Shown in pieces: positions 22,736 through 34,258 of a stretch of DNA of 40,015 bases (position 1 is the stretch's first letter; each line of letters opens with the position of its first letter). Source of the stretch: Bryobacterales bacterium (GTDB taxonomy: Bacteria > Acidobacteriota > Terriglobia > Bryobacterales > Bryobacteraceae); contig JAEUQD010000517.1 in NCBI GenBank assembly GCA_016789925.1, positions 1-40,015 on the forward strand. Direction: 5' to 3'. The notes beneath the pieces were generated by a model that saw only the letters and a program-made list of their open reading frames with translations, was not told the origin of the DNA and did no database searches. The translations under genes and the position numbers were made by a program.

Positions 22736-23806
22736 TTGGCAGCGGAAAAAACGAGTAATCGACGCCGGTGGCGACTGGGAGCCGTCGTTCTGGCCGTTGG
22801 TGTGATAGCCGCACTCTGGCTGGCCGCCCGGAATTGGGGTGGCGGTTTCCAGTGGGGGCTGCTCCTCAAAACATTCAAGCAACTGGATTTATGGTGGATT
22901 GCAGCATCGGCCGTCATTGCCATGGCCACCTACCTCGGCCGGGCGCTGCGCTGGCGCGTGCTCATCCGGTCGCAGCATCCTCATTCGAGTCTCTGGAACC
23001 TGTTTAGCGCTACTGCCATCGGCTTTACGGCCATCGTACTCTTTGGGCGGCCCGGGGAATTGGTTCGTCCTTATTTAATCGCTTCGAAGGAGCGGCTCAC
23101 GTTCTCCTCGCAGATGGCGGCCTGGCTTCTCGAGCGGATCTATGATCTCATGATGGCACTGCTGATTTTTGGCTTTGCCCTGTCACGTGTCCGTTCCTCG
23201 GGCGTCCAGGTCGGGGAACGTCTCCAGTGGGTCCTTTCCGCCGGCGGCTGGTTTGTTGCCGTAGTCGGGCTCACCTGCCTTGCCGTTTTTATTGCCCTCC
23301 GTCAATTTGGCGATGCCAGCTTGCGTCGCCTCATTGACGCGATCAGCTTCCTCCCCGACCGGTATCGGGCTTCCCTCGAAGGAATCTTTCGGGCCTTCAC
23401 CCGAGGAATGGAGTCCACCCGCGATTGGGGAGCCATCGGCTCTGTGCTGTCCTATTCGGTCCTCGAATGGGTTTTGATCACCGCCTGCTACGTCTGTCTC
23501 TTTCGCGCTTCACCGGAGATGGCGCACTACGGCCTGACCGATATCCTGATTTTTCTTGGCTTTGTGGCGTTTGGCAGCGTCGTCCAGATCCCTGGCGTGG
23601 GAGGGGGAATGCAACTGGTCGCAGTCGTCATCCTGACTGAACTGTTCGGGTTACCAGTTGAAGTCTCGACCGGGATGGCAGTGATGCTTTGGGCCATTAC
23701 ATTTGTAGTGATTGTTCCCGTCGGCCTTCTGCTTGCCTTCCATGACGGGATTCAGTGGTCGAAACTCCGCCAACTGCGTCAGGAGGAAGGTTCATCCTCG
23801 CTATGA
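22736..23806 (+). CDS. Flippase-like integral membrane protein (LPG synthase TM / UPF0104 family)
   Basis: 356 residues with eight or nine predicted membrane helices, starting at a TTG (22736) with a weak AGGT site. Features of the lysylphosphatidylglycerol-synthase transmembrane region: TYLGRALRWRVLIRSQHP, TAIGFTAIVLFGRPGELVRP (the conserved G-R-x-G-E-x-x-R-P), SSQMAAWLLERIYDLMM and VQIPGVGGGMQLVAVVI. There is no soluble aminoacyl-transferase domain, so by family it is a transporter or flippase for lipid-linked molecules, related to archaeal AglD and hopanoid exporters, rather than an LPG synthase. It overlaps nrdR at ATGATG (23803-23808), so the two are co-translated although unrelated in function. 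Confidence 0.85.
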   Translation: MAAEKTSNRRRWRLGAVVLAVGVIAALWLAARNWGGGFQWGLLLKTFKQLDLWWIAASAVIAMATYLGRALRWRVLIRSQHPHSSLWNLFSATAIGFTAIVLFGRPGELVRPYLIASKERLTFSSQMAAWLLERIYDLMMALLIFGFALSRVRSSGVQVGERLQWVLSAGGWFVAVVGLTCLAVFIALRQFGDASLRRLIDAISFLPDRYRASLEGIFRAFTRGMESTRDWGAIGSVLSYSVLEWVLITACYVCLFRASPEMAHYGLTDILIFLGFVAFGSVVQIPGVGGGMQLVAVVILTELFGLPVEVSTGMAVMLWAITFVVIVPVGLLLAFHDGIQWSKLRQLRQEEGSSSL

Positions 23807-24264
23807 TGTGTCCGTTTTGTTCCCACCGGGAAGACAAAGTCATCGATTCCCGCGAAAGCAAGGAAGCCGATGTCGTCCGGCGCCGCCGGGAGTGCCTGAA
23901 ATGCGGTCGCCGGTTCACCACCTACGAACGAATCGATGAAATTCCCTACATGGTCATCAAGAAGGGCGCCCGGCGTGAAAAGTTTGAACGCCAAAAGGTG
24001 CTCACCGGCCTGCTAAAGGCCTGCGAAAAGCGGCCGATCAGTATGGGTAAGCTCGCTGAAATTGTCGACGAAGTGGAGAACCGGCTGGCGGAAAGCCCGG
24101 AACGGGAGATTTCTACTACCGAAATCGGAGAGATGCTCATGGACCGCCTGGAAAAACTCGACAAGGTCGCTTTCGTCCGTTTCGCTTCGGTTTACCGCGA
24201 TTTTCAGGACGTCGAGGCATTTCTCGGAGAGTTGCAGGACTTGGTCCGGCAGAAGCGCGGTTGA
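23803..24264 (+). CDS. nrdR: Transcriptional repressor NrdR
   Basis: 153 residues. The zinc-ribbon DNA-binding domain has Cys3, Cys6, Cys31 and Cys34 (MMCPFC, RRRRECLKCGRRFTTYERI), followed by an ATP-cone at about 49-139 (MVIKKGARREKFERQKVLTG, LAESPEREISTTEIGEMLMD). This is the standard length and order. NrdR represses ribonucleotide reductase operons when its ATP cone binds ATP/dATP and forms inactive or active oligomers. The start is the first of two ATGs in the stop-codon overlap with the flippase gene. An upstream in-frame ATG at 23755 would extend it into that gene and is not supported by the family. It lies upstream of rpoD with a 313-base gap. Confidence 0.97.
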   Translation: MMCPFCSHREDKVIDSRESKEADVVRRRRECLKCGRRFTTYERIDEIPYMVIKKGARREKFERQKVLTGLLKACEKRPISMGKLAEIVDEVENRLAESPEREISTTEIGEMLMDRLEKLDKVAFVRFASVYRDFQDVEAFLGELQDLVRQKRG

Positions 24265-24343
24265 GCACCAATGTAACCATTCGGGTTTCCGAGCATCCAA
24301 ACAGGTGAGGAGGAAGCGAAGCAATCAGCGCTGTAATTAGGGC

Positions 24344-24372
24344 TTAACTAATTAACACGATGGTGTTATGAT
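24344..24372 (+). promoter_or_regulatory. rpoD promoter with extended -10
   Basis: TTAACT (24344-24349), a 17-base spacer, then TATGAT (24367-24372) with TG one base before it (TGTTATGAT). This is a good sigma-70 promoter. Transcription would start near 24379, giving a leader of about 200 bases. Confidence 0.6.
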
Positions 24373-24376
24373 CGTA

Positions 24377-24465
24377 CGACGGCGTTCCGTCGCTGAGGGA
24401 CTCCGTGTGCGGATGCTCACCTTTCGCTGATTTCGGACAAACGTAATCATTGGAACGTATTCCAA
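24377..24465 (+). promoter_or_regulatory. Two inverted repeats in the rpoD leader
   Basis: CGACGG (24377-24382) / CCGTCG (24387-24392) with a four-base loop lies at the predicted transcription start. TTGGAA (24450-24455) / TTCCAA (24460-24465) with CGTA between lies 70 bases on. They may be operators or short RNA hairpins. The remaining leader (24466-24561) includes a doubled CCGGTCT but no gene or riboswitch that I recognise. Confidence 0.4.
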
Positions 24466-24577
24466 GTCATTCTCAAATCGAAACTAAGGGGCCGGTCTCA
24501 TCCGGTCTGAGCGCAAGAGCACCTGAAGAAAGCCAGCGTGTGACAGTGAGCAGCAGTAGTCGAGGAGGTGGGTGCTA

Positions 24578-26110
24578 GTGGACCATTTTGAAGATCAGTT
24601 TCTGGGCGAGGCCCACGAACCGTTTACTCTTCCCCTGGATGAGGAAAATCATTTTTTCCACCCGGAAGAAGTTCATGACGGTGACGATTTCCACGCGGCG
24701 CAACAACAAGAAGAGTCGATCTATACCGACGATCCGGTGCGGGTGTACCTGCGCGAAATGGGCGCGGTTCCGCTCCTGACGCGCGAGGGCGAAGTCGATC
24801 TGGCGCGCAAAATGGAGCGCGGCAAGCTGAAGATGCAGAAGGCCTTAAGCCGTTCGGCCCTCGTTCAGCTATTGGTTCTGGAAATCACCGAGCAACTCAA
24901 GAAGGATCCGGAAGAATTAGAGAATGTCGCCGATTTGGGAGACGTCGAAGAGGGCAGTTCGGCCGACTTGAAGCGACGGAAGGAAGTTTTGGAGCAGTTT
25001 GCCGTCTACGCGACGCTGCATAAGCGGGTTGCGACGATGGTGGAAAAGTTGGCTGGGGTTCCGGCTGCGAATAAGAAGATGCGCCGGAAGTGGCACTATC
25101 GTTGGAATCGGGCGCGCGTCGAAGTTTCGGTCGCGATTCGTCAGATGCCTTGGGTCATCACGAAGTGGCGCGACTTCTCCCGCGAACTGGAGCGGGCGGC
25201 CGAGGAGATGTCTCACCTCGACAGTGAGTTGCAGAAACTCGACAAGAGCCAGGGTCCGGCGGCCCAGCAGCGGCTGCGGGAATTGCGGCGCGAATTTCGG
25301 AAGCGCGAACAGACTGTCGGCGCGACGCTGGCGGAACTGCGGCAGACCATGGCCGTGATCTCGGCGGGTGAGCAGGAAGCCGAACGCGCCAAGAAGGATT
25401 TGGTCGAAGCCAACCTTCGCCTGGTCGTTTCGGTGGCCAAGAAGTACGTCAACCGAGGTCTTCACCTGCTGGATTTGATCCAGGAAGGCAACATTGGTCT
25501 GATGCGCGCGGCCGACAAGTTCGAATATCGGCGTGGCTACAAGTTCTCAACCTACGCGACCTGGTGGATCCGACAGGCAATCACCCGTGCGATTGCGGAC
25601 CAGTCGCGGACCATCCGCATTCCCGTTCACATGAACGAGAGCATGAACAAGTTCCTGCGCGCCACGCGCGAACTCGAAAAGGAACTGGGCCGTGCTCCGA
25701 CCAACGAAGAAATCAGCCGCCGCATGGACATCCCGGTCGAGAAGGTCCAGAAGCTGAAGACCATCTCGCGCGACCCCGTCTCTCTCGAGACGCCCGTGGG
25801 CCGCGACGGCGAATCCGCACTGGGTGACCTGATCGAGGACCGGTGGGTTGGCTCGCCGGTAGACGCCGTCATCGACACGAACGTCCGCGACGAGACCGCC
25901 AACATTCTGAAGACCCTCTCGCCCAAGGAAGAGAAGGTGATTCGCCTCCGCTTCGGCATTGGCTGCGACCGGGAGCACACCCTGGAAGAGATCGGTCAGC
26001 AGTTCGATGTCACTCGCGAACGCATCCGTCAGATCGAAGCCAAGGCGCTCCGCCAGCTCCGCTCCCCCGAGCGTGCCCGCCACCTGCGGGCGTTGCTGGC
26101 CGCCCGATAG
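24578..26110 (+). CDS. rpoD: Primary RNA polymerase sigma factor RpoD
   Basis: 510 residues from the GTG at 24578, chosen because AGGAGGTG (24563-24570) is 7 bases upstream; the GTG at 24572 would be too close. Region 1.2 is [20 protein letters not shown] at about 50-70. A non-conserved helical insert follows, then regions 2.1-2.4 ([57 protein letters not shown]). Region 3 has [19 protein letters not shown]. Region 4 has [16 protein letters not shown] and the helix-turn-helix [19 protein letters not shown]. Region 1.1 is short and acidic. It is the housekeeping sigma factor for most promoters. It has its own promoter upstream and a strong terminator after it. Confidence 0.97.
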   Translation: MDHFEDQFLGEAHEPFTLPLDEENHFFHPEEVHDGDDFHAAQQQEESIYTDDPVRVYLREMGAVPLLTREGEVDLARKMERGKLKMQKALSRSALVQLLVLEITEQLKKDPEELENVADLGDVEEGSSADLKRRKEVLEQFAVYATLHKRVATMVEKLAGVPAANKKMRRKWHYRWNRARVEVSVAIRQMPWVITKWRDFSRELERAAEEMSHLDSELQKLDKSQGPAAQQRLRELRREFRKREQTVGATLAELRQTMAVISAGEQEAERAKKDLVEANLRLVVSVAKKYVNRGLHLLDLIQEGNIGLMRAADKFEYRRGYKFSTYATWWIRQAITRAIADQSRTIRIPVHMNESMNKFLRATRELEKELGRAPTNEEISRRMDIPVEKVQKLKTISRDPVSLETPVGRDGESALGDLIEDRWVGSPVDAVIDTNVRDETANILKTLSPKEEKVIRLRFGIGCDREHTLEEIGQQFDVTRERIRQIEAKALRQLRSPERARHLRALLAAR

Positions 26111-26140
26111 ACACTTCGCATTCCGGCCCTCCGGAATTGG

Positions 26141-26180
26141 AACCCCCCGCGCTCCCAGCGAGCCCGGGGGGTTTTCTTCT
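26141..26180 (+). terminator. Rho-independent terminator after rpoD
   Basis: AACCCCCC (26141-26148) pairs with GGGGGGTT (26166-26173), with an inner CGCT/AGCG helix, followed by TTTTCTTCT. A smaller hairpin TTCCGG/CCGGAA (26121-26136) lies just before it. Confidence 0.85.
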
Positions 26181-26237
26181 CTCGAAAAGGCATTTCGCGG
26201 AACCCGGCAAGCAGGATTTGCGTAGTGCTTTATCGGA

Positions 26238-27434
26238 ATGAAAAAGAGAAAACGCCGCCTGTGGCTTTGGCCCGCCATCCTCTTACCGATCCTGACCGGT
26301 GCAGGATTCGTAGTCCGCGGCAAGCTCCAGCCGGTCCGGACGATCGACCCTTCGAAGCTTGCCACGGTCGAACGCGGCGAAATCGCGAAAAGCGTCGTCG
26401 CAACCGGCAAGATCGAACCCCGCTCGAAAGTGGAACTGAAGTCCAAGGCGTCCGGACTGGTCCAGCGCATCCTTGTGGACTATGGCGACTACGTCAAGCA
26501 GGGGCAAGTTCTCGTCGAGTTGGACAAAGAGGAACTGCAGGCCCGTGTCCGCGAGGCGAAGGCCACGCTCCAGGCGGCCGTCGCTGCCCAGGACTCGGCG
26601 ACTGCTGCCTACGAGCGAAACCGCACCGAAGCGCAGGGCCCCGAACTCCCCTTCCTCAAGAACAACGTCGACCGCGCCCGCCAGATGCACCACCAGGGTT
26701 TGCTAGCCCGCAATGCCCAGGAAGAGTCCGAACGGCTGTACGAACTCGCCCTCAACAAACAGATGGTAGCCCAACGCAACGTGAGCGTCTCCAAGGCGGA
26801 GATCACGCGGGCGACGGCCCAAGCCGCCCAGGCCCAGGCCGCGTTGGACCGCGCGGAAGAAGACCTCCGCAACGCGACCATCGTCAGTCCTATGGATGGT
26901 CTGGTCTTATCCCGCGACGTCGAAGTGGGCGACGCCGTCAGTTCTATCCTCGTGCTCGGTTCGCAGGCTACCCTAGTGATGACCCTGGGCGACGTCTCCG
27001 AGGTCTACGTTCTCGGCAAAGTCGACCAGGCCGACATCGGCAGGGTGAAGCTCGGCCAGCCCGCCCGCATTACCGTCGAGTCGTTTAAGGACCGCCGCTT
27101 CCACGGTGCGGTCACCAAGATTTCTCCGCTTGGTGTCGAGAAGGACAACGTCACGACGTTCGAGGTGCGGGTCTCGATCCGCAATCCAGGCGGCGTACTC
27201 AAGGCGATGATGAGCGCCAACGCGGAGATTGTCGAAGAACTCAGGCCGAACGCGGTCCTCATCCCGGAAGCCGCCGTGCTCTATGACAAGCAGCGGAAGG
27301 CCGAAGTGGAAGTGCCCGACCCGGTGTCGGAATCCGGCAAACGGCGGACGCCGATTGAAGTGGGCGTTACCAACGGGGTGCGGGCTGAAGTGCTCAAGGG
27401 CCTGCGCCCCGGCGACAAGGTTGTCCTGCAGTGA
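26238..27434 (+). CDS. MacA-like periplasmic adaptor (HlyD/RND family)
   Basis: 398 residues. An N-terminal membrane anchor (LWLWPAILLPILTGAGFVV) is followed by the lipoyl/barrel-sandwich half (VELKSKASGLVQRILVDYGD, VKQGQVLVELDKEEL). A long coiled coil at about 95-215 is rich in Ala/Gln/Glu (LQAAVAAQDSATAAYERN, ATAQAAQAQAALDRAEEDL). The returning lipoyl half is NATIVSPMDGLVLSRDVEVG, with beta-barrel and membrane-proximal domains after it. This is the layout of adaptors that join an inner-membrane transporter to a TolC-like outer-membrane channel. The following two permease genes are its transporter partners: the first starts at a GTG overlapping this stop (27431-27434). No TolC-like gene is in the window. 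Confidence 0.92.
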   Translation: MKKRKRRLWLWPAILLPILTGAGFVVRGKLQPVRTIDPSKLATVERGEIAKSVVATGKIEPRSKVELKSKASGLVQRILVDYGDYVKQGQVLVELDKEELQARVREAKATLQAAVAAQDSATAAYERNRTEAQGPELPFLKNNVDRARQMHHQGLLARNAQEESERLYELALNKQMVAQRNVSVSKAEITRATAQAAQAQAALDRAEEDLRNATIVSPMDGLVLSRDVEVGDAVSSILVLGSQATLVMTLGDVSEVYVLGKVDQADIGRVKLGQPARITVESFKDRRFHGAVTKISPLGVEKDNVTTFEVRVSIRNPGGVLKAMMSANAEIVEELRPNAVLIPEAAVLYDKQRKAEVEVPDPVSESGKRRTPIEVGVTNGVRAEVLKGLRPGDKVVLQ

Positions 27435-28687
27435 GCCTGCGCGATCTCTTCTTCGACGTGATGCGCACCCTCTGGGCGCACAAGCTCCGGTCCGCACTGA
27501 CCATGTTCGGCATCGCCTGGGGCATCCTGTCCATCACCCTGATGGTGGCCGCAGGTGAGGGTCTCCGGGTGGGGCAGAAGAAGCAGGCGGAAACCATGGG
27601 CAAAGACATCATCATCGTCTTCTCGGGCCGCACGTCTCTTCAGGCCGGCGGCTTGCGGGCCGGACGGCGGGTGTTCTGGCGCGACACGGACTACGTCGAA
27701 GTTTCTCGCGAGGCTACCGCCTGCTCCCTCATCCTCCCCGAAACCGGCGGGCAGGCGAATGTCCGTAGTACCTACAATTCGGCCACCCTGCTCGTCACCG
27801 GCTCCCACCCGCCGTTTTCCGACGTCCGGTCGCTCGGTGTTGCGCAGGGGCGTTTCTACAACTGGAAGGAAGCCGAGGACGGCGAACGCGTCGCCTTTCT
27901 GGGCGCGGACGTCAAGAAGCAGCTTTTCGCCGACCGCAACCCGCTTGGCGAGCAGATCACGCTGAACGGCTTTCCCTACCGTGTTGTCGGCGTGATGGAG
28001 CACAAAGACCAGAACTCCGACTACGATGGCCGCGACATCAACAAGGTCTTTGTGCCCGCCGGAGCGATGGTGCGCGACATTCCGGAGCCGCCGCCCGCGC
28101 CGCCCCACTCGATTGACCGGATCCTGATCGTCCCCCGGTCAGCCGAGGAGCACGACGCCTGCGTCGGACAGGTTCGCCGGGCCCTTTCGCGGATTCATAA
28201 GTTTGACAAAGACGACAAAGAAGCCATTCCGATGTGGGACACGCTGAAGGAAGCCGCCGCGTTCCGTCAGATGACCGACGGCATGAAGTACTTCCTCGGC
28301 GCGGTGGGGATTGTGACCCTGTTTCTCGGCGGCCTGGGTGTGATGAACGTGATGATGGTCGCCGTGCGTGAGCGCACGCGCGAAATCGGCGTTCGCAAAG
28401 CCGTTGGCGCCACCGCCGGTTCGATCCTCGCCCAGTTTTTTGTCGAGACATTGATGATTGTGGCGCTCAGCGGCGGGCTGGGACTCTCTCTCGCCTACGC
28501 CGCCTGCTCGCTGGTGAACAGCTTCCCGATGCCGCCCTTCTTCGCCGGTCTCCTGCCCACCTGGGAGATCGCGTTCCTGTCCCTGGCTTTGCTGGGTGTC
28601 GTCGCCGTGCTGGCCGCCCTCTACCCCGCAAGCCGCGCCGCGGCCATCGACCCGATCGAAGCGTTGCGCTTCGAGGCTGGAGCGTAA
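27431..28687 (+). CDS. MacB-like ABC transporter permease, copy 1
   Basis: 418 residues from a GTG overlapping the adaptor stop. An N-terminal helix (HKLRSALTMFGIAWGILSIT) is followed by a MacB periplasmic core domain of about 200 residues (RVAFLGADVKKQLFADRNPL, GEQITLNGFPYRVVGVMEH). Then come the FtsX domain helices (FLGAVGIVTLFLGGLGVMNV, MVAVRERTREIGVRKAVGA) and two C-terminal helices ending in ASRAAAIDPIEALRFE. There is no ATP-binding domain (no Walker A), unlike classic MacB where the ATPase is fused at the N terminus. A separate ATPase must be supplied. Its likely partner is the similar permease that starts 5 bases after its stop. Confidence 0.92.
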   Translation: MSLRDLFFDVMRTLWAHKLRSALTMFGIAWGILSITLMVAAGEGLRVGQKKQAETMGKDIIIVFSGRTSLQAGGLRAGRRVFWRDTDYVEVSREATACSLILPETGGQANVRSTYNSATLLVTGSHPPFSDVRSLGVAQGRFYNWKEAEDGERVAFLGADVKKQLFADRNPLGEQITLNGFPYRVVGVMEHKDQNSDYDGRDINKVFVPAGAMVRDIPEPPPAPPHSIDRILIVPRSAEEHDACVGQVRRALSRIHKFDKDDKEAIPMWDTLKEAAAFRQMTDGMKYFLGAVGIVTLFLGGLGVMNVMMVAVRERTREIGVRKAVGATAGSILAQFFVETLMIVALSGGLGLSLAYAACSLVNSFPMPPFFAGLLPTWEIAFLSLALLGVVAVLAALYPASRAAAIDPIEALRFEAGA

Positions 28688-28691
28688 CGCC

Positions 28692-29945
28692 ATGCTGCGC
28701 GAAATCATTCTGCAAGCCTGGGACGCCGTCACACGAAACCCCGCGCGCAGTTTCTTCACCATGCTCGGCATCATCTGGGGCATCGCGTCGGTCACGCTGC
28801 TGATGGCCTATGGCGACGGATTTCGCGCCTCCCTGGTCCGCGGCTTCGACGCGTTCGGGCGCTCCGCGATCGTCGCGCGCGGCGGGCAGACATCCGAACA
28901 GGCCGGCGGCGAGCGCGCCGGGCGCCGCATTCAACTCGAGAAAGAAGACCTCGAAGCCGCGCTGGCCGAGGGCAGCTACATCAAGCAAGGCTCGCTCGAG
29001 GCCATGAACCGCCTGCCCGTCGAGTACAACACGCAGTTGGCGAATATGGCCGTCCGCGGAGTCTATCCCGCCTTCGGGGACATCCGGAACGAGGTCCCCT
29101 CCGAAGGCCGCTGGATCAACGACGAAGACATCCAACAGGCCCGGCGCGTGGTCATCTTTGGCTCCTATGTAAAGAAGCAGCTCTTCGGGAACCGCCAAGC
29201 CGTCGGCGAAACAGTGCGCATCTCGGGTGTCCGGTTCACGGTGATCGGCACCATGGACGCCAAGATGCAACTCTCCAACTATTTCTCGCCCGACGACCGC
29301 AGCATCTTCATCCCGTTCACCGCGGCCAGCCAGCTTTGGAACACACGCTATGTTCCTGTGATTGTCTTCTCCCCCATCAATGCTCAGTTCGAACGGAAAG
29401 CCATCGACCAGTTCAGGACCGCCGTAGCCCGGCGCAAAGGTTTCTCGCCCACCGACCCCCGTGCTCTCAATATCTTCGGCCGCGAACAATTCCGCCCGAT
29501 CATCGATGGCATCACCATCGGCCTGCAGGCGCTCCTTTATTTCATCGGCCTGCTGACGCTCGGGATCGGCGGTGTGGGTTTGATGAATATCATGCTGGTA
29601 GCCGTCCAGGAGCGCACGCGCGAAATCGGCTTGCGTCTCGCCCTGGGTGCGCGCCGCCGCCATGTACTCCTCCAGTTCCTCGCCGAAGCGTTGGTCATCA
29701 CGCTTGCGGGCGGATTGATCGGCATCGTTCTGTCCTACGGGATCTCGTGGTGGGTCGGCTCGCTCCCCATGCTCGGTGCCCTTTTTGAAGACGAGTCGGG
29801 CCGTGGCGATCTCTTTCTCCGCATCTCACCGGTCACCTTGATGCTCTCCTCCGCGGCCCTCGTTCTCGTCGGCCTCGTCTCCGGAATGGCGCCCGCCATT
29901 CGCGCCGCCCGCATGGATCCCGCCACTGCCTTGCGCTGGGAGTAG
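28692..29945 (+). CDS. MacB-like ABC transporter permease, copy 2
   Basis: 417 residues from the ATG at 28692, 5 bases after the previous stop. It is a paralogue of copy 1 with the same layout: N-terminal helix ([20 protein letters not shown]), periplasmic core ([36 protein letters not shown]), then FtsX helices ([37 protein letters not shown]) and the closing [16 protein letters not shown]. The sequence divergence between the two is large, suggesting a fixed heterodimer rather than a recent duplication. It also lacks an ATPase domain. By family the complex would use ATP hydrolysis to drive export from the periplasm through the adaptor; the substrate is unknown. Confidence 0.92.
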   Translation: MLREIILQAWDAVTRNPARSFFTMLGIIWGIASVTLLMAYGDGFRASLVRGFDAFGRSAIVARGGQTSEQAGGERAGRRIQLEKEDLEAALAEGSYIKQGSLEAMNRLPVEYNTQLANMAVRGVYPAFGDIRNEVPSEGRWINDEDIQQARRVVIFGSYVKKQLFGNRQAVGETVRISGVRFTVIGTMDAKMQLSNYFSPDDRSIFIPFTAASQLWNTRYVPVIVFSPINAQFERKAIDQFRTAVARRKGFSPTDPRALNIFGREQFRPIIDGITIGLQALLYFIGLLTLGIGGVGLMNIMLVAVQERTREIGLRLALGARRRHVLLQFLAEALVITLAGGLIGIVLSYGISWWVGSLPMLGALFEDESGRGDLFLRISPVTLMLSSAALVLVGLVSGMAPAIRAARMDPATALRWE

Positions 29946-29968
29946 GGGGCAGCGCTACCCTAGCTCTC

Positions 29969-30820
29969 ATGCGCGCCCTCATTCTTTTTCTGACTGCCGC
30001 GACCGCCTTCGCCCAACGTGGCGGCCCCGCTCCCAAGGTGGAACTGCTCTGGTCCTCGATGGCCGGCGATCCCGACGCCCCCACCATTTCCATCTACACC
30101 CCAACCGCGCGTCCCATCCCCACCGCTGTCGTCGTCTGCCCTGGTGGCGGCTACCGCGGACTCGCCATCGACCACGAAGGCGACCAGGTGGCCCGCTGGC
30201 TCAACTCTCTCGGCATCACCGCGTTTGTCTTGAAGTACCGCCTGGGACCGAAGTACCACCACCCCACCCAACTCGGCGATGTCCAGCGCGCTATTCGCAC
30301 GGTGCGTCAGCGCGCGGCCGAGTTCGGTATCCAGCCAAACCGCATTGGCGTCTGGGGTTTCTCGGCGGGCGGCCACCTGGCTTCATCGGCCGCTACGCAC
30401 TTCGATTCGGGTAAACCGAATCCCGCCGATGCCATCGACGGCGTCTCCTCCCGGCCCGACTTCGCCATCCTCATCTACCCCGCAATCACCTTCACCGAAG
30501 AGCCCTACGTACACAAGGGGTCCCGCACGGCGCTGTTGGGCGACAATCCGGATCCGGCCCTCGTGAAGCTGATGTCGAACGAGTTGCAGGTGACCTCGCA
30601 AACTCCCCCCACCTTCCTCATCCACACCAGCGAGGACAAAGTGGTTCCGCCGGAAAACAGCGTGCTCTTCTACCTGGCCTTGCGTAAGGCCGGAGTCCCC
30701 GCCGAAATGCACATCTACGAGAAGGGCCCGCACGGGTTCGGCCTGGGCTGGGCCGACGCCATCCTCAGTTCCTGGCCCGCCCGTTTGCAGGACTGGCTGC
30801 GAGTGCGGGGAGCCCTGTAG
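29969..30820 (+). CDS. Exported alpha/beta-hydrolase, acetyl-esterase type
   Basis: 283 residues. It begins with a signal peptide ([16 protein letters not shown]). The fold signatures are complete: the oxyanion-hole motif CPGGGY at 57-62, the nucleophile elbow GFSAGGH with Ser132, Asp223 in [13 protein letters not shown] and His255 in GPHGFGLGW. The family (BD-FAE/Aes-like carbohydrate esterases) removes acetyl or feruloyl groups from plant or microbial polysaccharides, which fits an exported enzyme in a polymer-degrading soil bacterium. The exact ester is inference. It follows the permease operon by 23 bases and may be read from the same transcript, although functional linkage is not evident. 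Confidence 0.9.
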   Translation: MRALILFLTAATAFAQRGGPAPKVELLWSSMAGDPDAPTISIYTPTARPIPTAVVVCPGGGYRGLAIDHEGDQVARWLNSLGITAFVLKYRLGPKYHHPTQLGDVQRAIRTVRQRAAEFGIQPNRIGVWGFSAGGHLASSAATHFDSGKPNPADAIDGVSSRPDFAILIYPAITFTEEPYVHKGSRTALLGDNPDPALVKLMSNELQVTSQTPPTFLIHTSEDKVVPPENSVLFYLALRKAGVPAEMHIYEKGPHGFGLGWADAILSSWPARLQDWLRVRGAL

Positions 30821-30843
30821 ACAAACCGGTTAGGATCACCCTG

Positions 30844-30872
30844 TTGCTCCTGACGCATTCAAAATGTATGCT
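30844..30872 (+). promoter_or_regulatory. Candidate hppA promoter
   Basis: TTGCTC (30844-30849), a 17-base spacer, and TATGCT (30867-30872) preceded by TG. The start codon lies 55 bases further on, giving a leader of about 48 bases that contains GGAGG at 30911-30915. Confidence 0.4.
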
Positions 30873-30927
30873 GATAAACGGCCCGCAAAAGCTAACGCCC
30901 TCATTTCTTTGGAGGTTTTCTCACAAA

Positions 30928-33393
<2,466 letters not shown>

Positions 33394-33414
33394 TTTCCCT
33401 ATCCACTGGGAAAC

Positions 33415-33443
33415 AAAAGGCGGACCTGCGGGTCCGCCTTTTT
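33415..33443 (+). terminator. Rho-independent terminator after hppA
   Basis: A perfect 12-bp stem AAAAGGCGGACC / GGTCCGCCTTTT with a TGCG loop (33427-33430), followed by TTCTTTT. A second small hairpin TTTCCC/GGGAAA (33394-33413) precedes it. Confidence 0.93.
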
Positions 33444-33480
33444 CTTTTGGTACCAGACCGAAAAAATGCGAATTGGTACT

Positions 33481-33508
33481 TTGCAGTCACCCCACTGTCA
33501 TATACAAT
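33481..33508 (+). promoter_or_regulatory. Promoter of the small zinc-ribbon gene
   Basis: TTGCAG (33481-33486), a 16-base spacer and TACAAT (33503-33508, inside TATACAAT). It lies directly after the hppA terminator and about 33 bases before the TTG start, with AGGAG at 33531-33535. Confidence 0.5.
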
Positions 33509-33541
33509 GGCTGCTCGATATCAATTCCGCAGGAGTGATCC

Positions 33542-33739
33542 TTGTCTGAGAACCTCCAGCCCGTGACCGTCCGCCATGGTGTAGCCATCTGCCCCGTTTG
33601 CGAACGCACTGTAGTGATTCGCCTCCAGTCTGACCGCCTCGCGTCAGACCAGAAATGCCCCCACTTCCGCTACGCGGTACAGCACGACCGGTTGTACGGA
33701 GTGTTCGCACCGACGGAATTTCCATCCCTTCGGGCCTGA
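33542..33739 (+). CDS. Small zinc-ribbon-like protein
   Basis: 65 residues from a TTG at 33542; AGGAG ends six bases before it, which decides the start. Possible zinc ligands are Cys17, Cys20 (ICPVCERT), Cys39 and His41 (KCPHFRY), with His48 nearby. The rest is short beta strands (TVVIRLQ, DRLYGVFAPTEF). I do not recognise a named family. Its own promoter and ribosome site, and its place before a DUF302 gene, support a real gene. It could be a zinc-sensing or nucleic-acid-binding accessory, but this is a guess. Confidence 0.65.
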   Translation: MSENLQPVTVRHGVAICPVCERTVVIRLQSDRLASDQKCPHFRYAVQHDRLYGVFAPTEFPSLRA

Positions 33740-33772
33740 AATTGCCGTAAACTGCGGTTAGAGGAGGAAGTT

Positions 33773-34258
33773 ATGACTTCCATCTACCGCACCCGCATAC
33801 TCTGGGGACTCGCCGGGTTGTTAGCAGGCGTGATCGCCTCCGTTGCGGTCCTCGTCGTCACTGTTCGCTCGTCCATCATTGACGAGTATCAAAGTTCCCT
33901 CTCTTTCCCAGCCACCGTTGATCAAATTGTCTCCAATGCCCAGGCCCGTGGCTGGCGGGTTACCAGCCACCCGCTCGAGCCCACCGGCGAAGCCGCTCTC
34001 GAGAAGCACGCCGACCATATCCAGGTGATCCACCTCTGCAACAACAACTACACCGAAGACCTCTTAGCCTTCGGACACAACCGCTCGGTCGCCATGGTAC
34101 CCAGCACCATCGTCGTCTACCAGCAAGGCCCCGCCGTTCGCGTAGCCCATGTAGACAACGCCGCGATGGGCCGCTTCTTCCGCCGTGAATCGGCCGGCGC
34201 CATTCGCGGGGTTCGCAACGACGAGAAGGAGATCTTTGGCTTCCTGGCCAAACGCTAA
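33773..34258 (+). CDS. DUF302 family membrane-anchored protein
   Basis: 161 residues, with a strong GAGGAGGAAG ribosome site before the ATG. An N-terminal membrane helix (ILWGLAGLLAGVIASVAVLV) is followed by a DUF302-like domain at about 45-150 (SFPATVDQIVSNAQARGWRV, HIQVIHLCNNNYTEDLLAFG, STIVVYQQGPAVRVAHVDN, AAMGRFFRRESA). Proteins of this fold are often periplasmic and form dimers, some binding metals or haem-like ligands; the function here is unknown. It may share the transcript of the small zinc-ribbon gene, 33 bases upstream. Its stop shares CTAA with the convergent EamA gene. Confidence 0.82.
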   Translation: MTSIYRTRILWGLAGLLAGVIASVAVLVVTVRSSIIDEYQSSLSFPATVDQIVSNAQARGWRVTSHPLEPTGEAALEKHADHIQVIHLCNNNYTEDLLAFGHNRSVAMVPSTIVVYQQGPAVRVAHVDNAAMGRFFRRESAGAIRGVRNDEKEIFGFLAKR

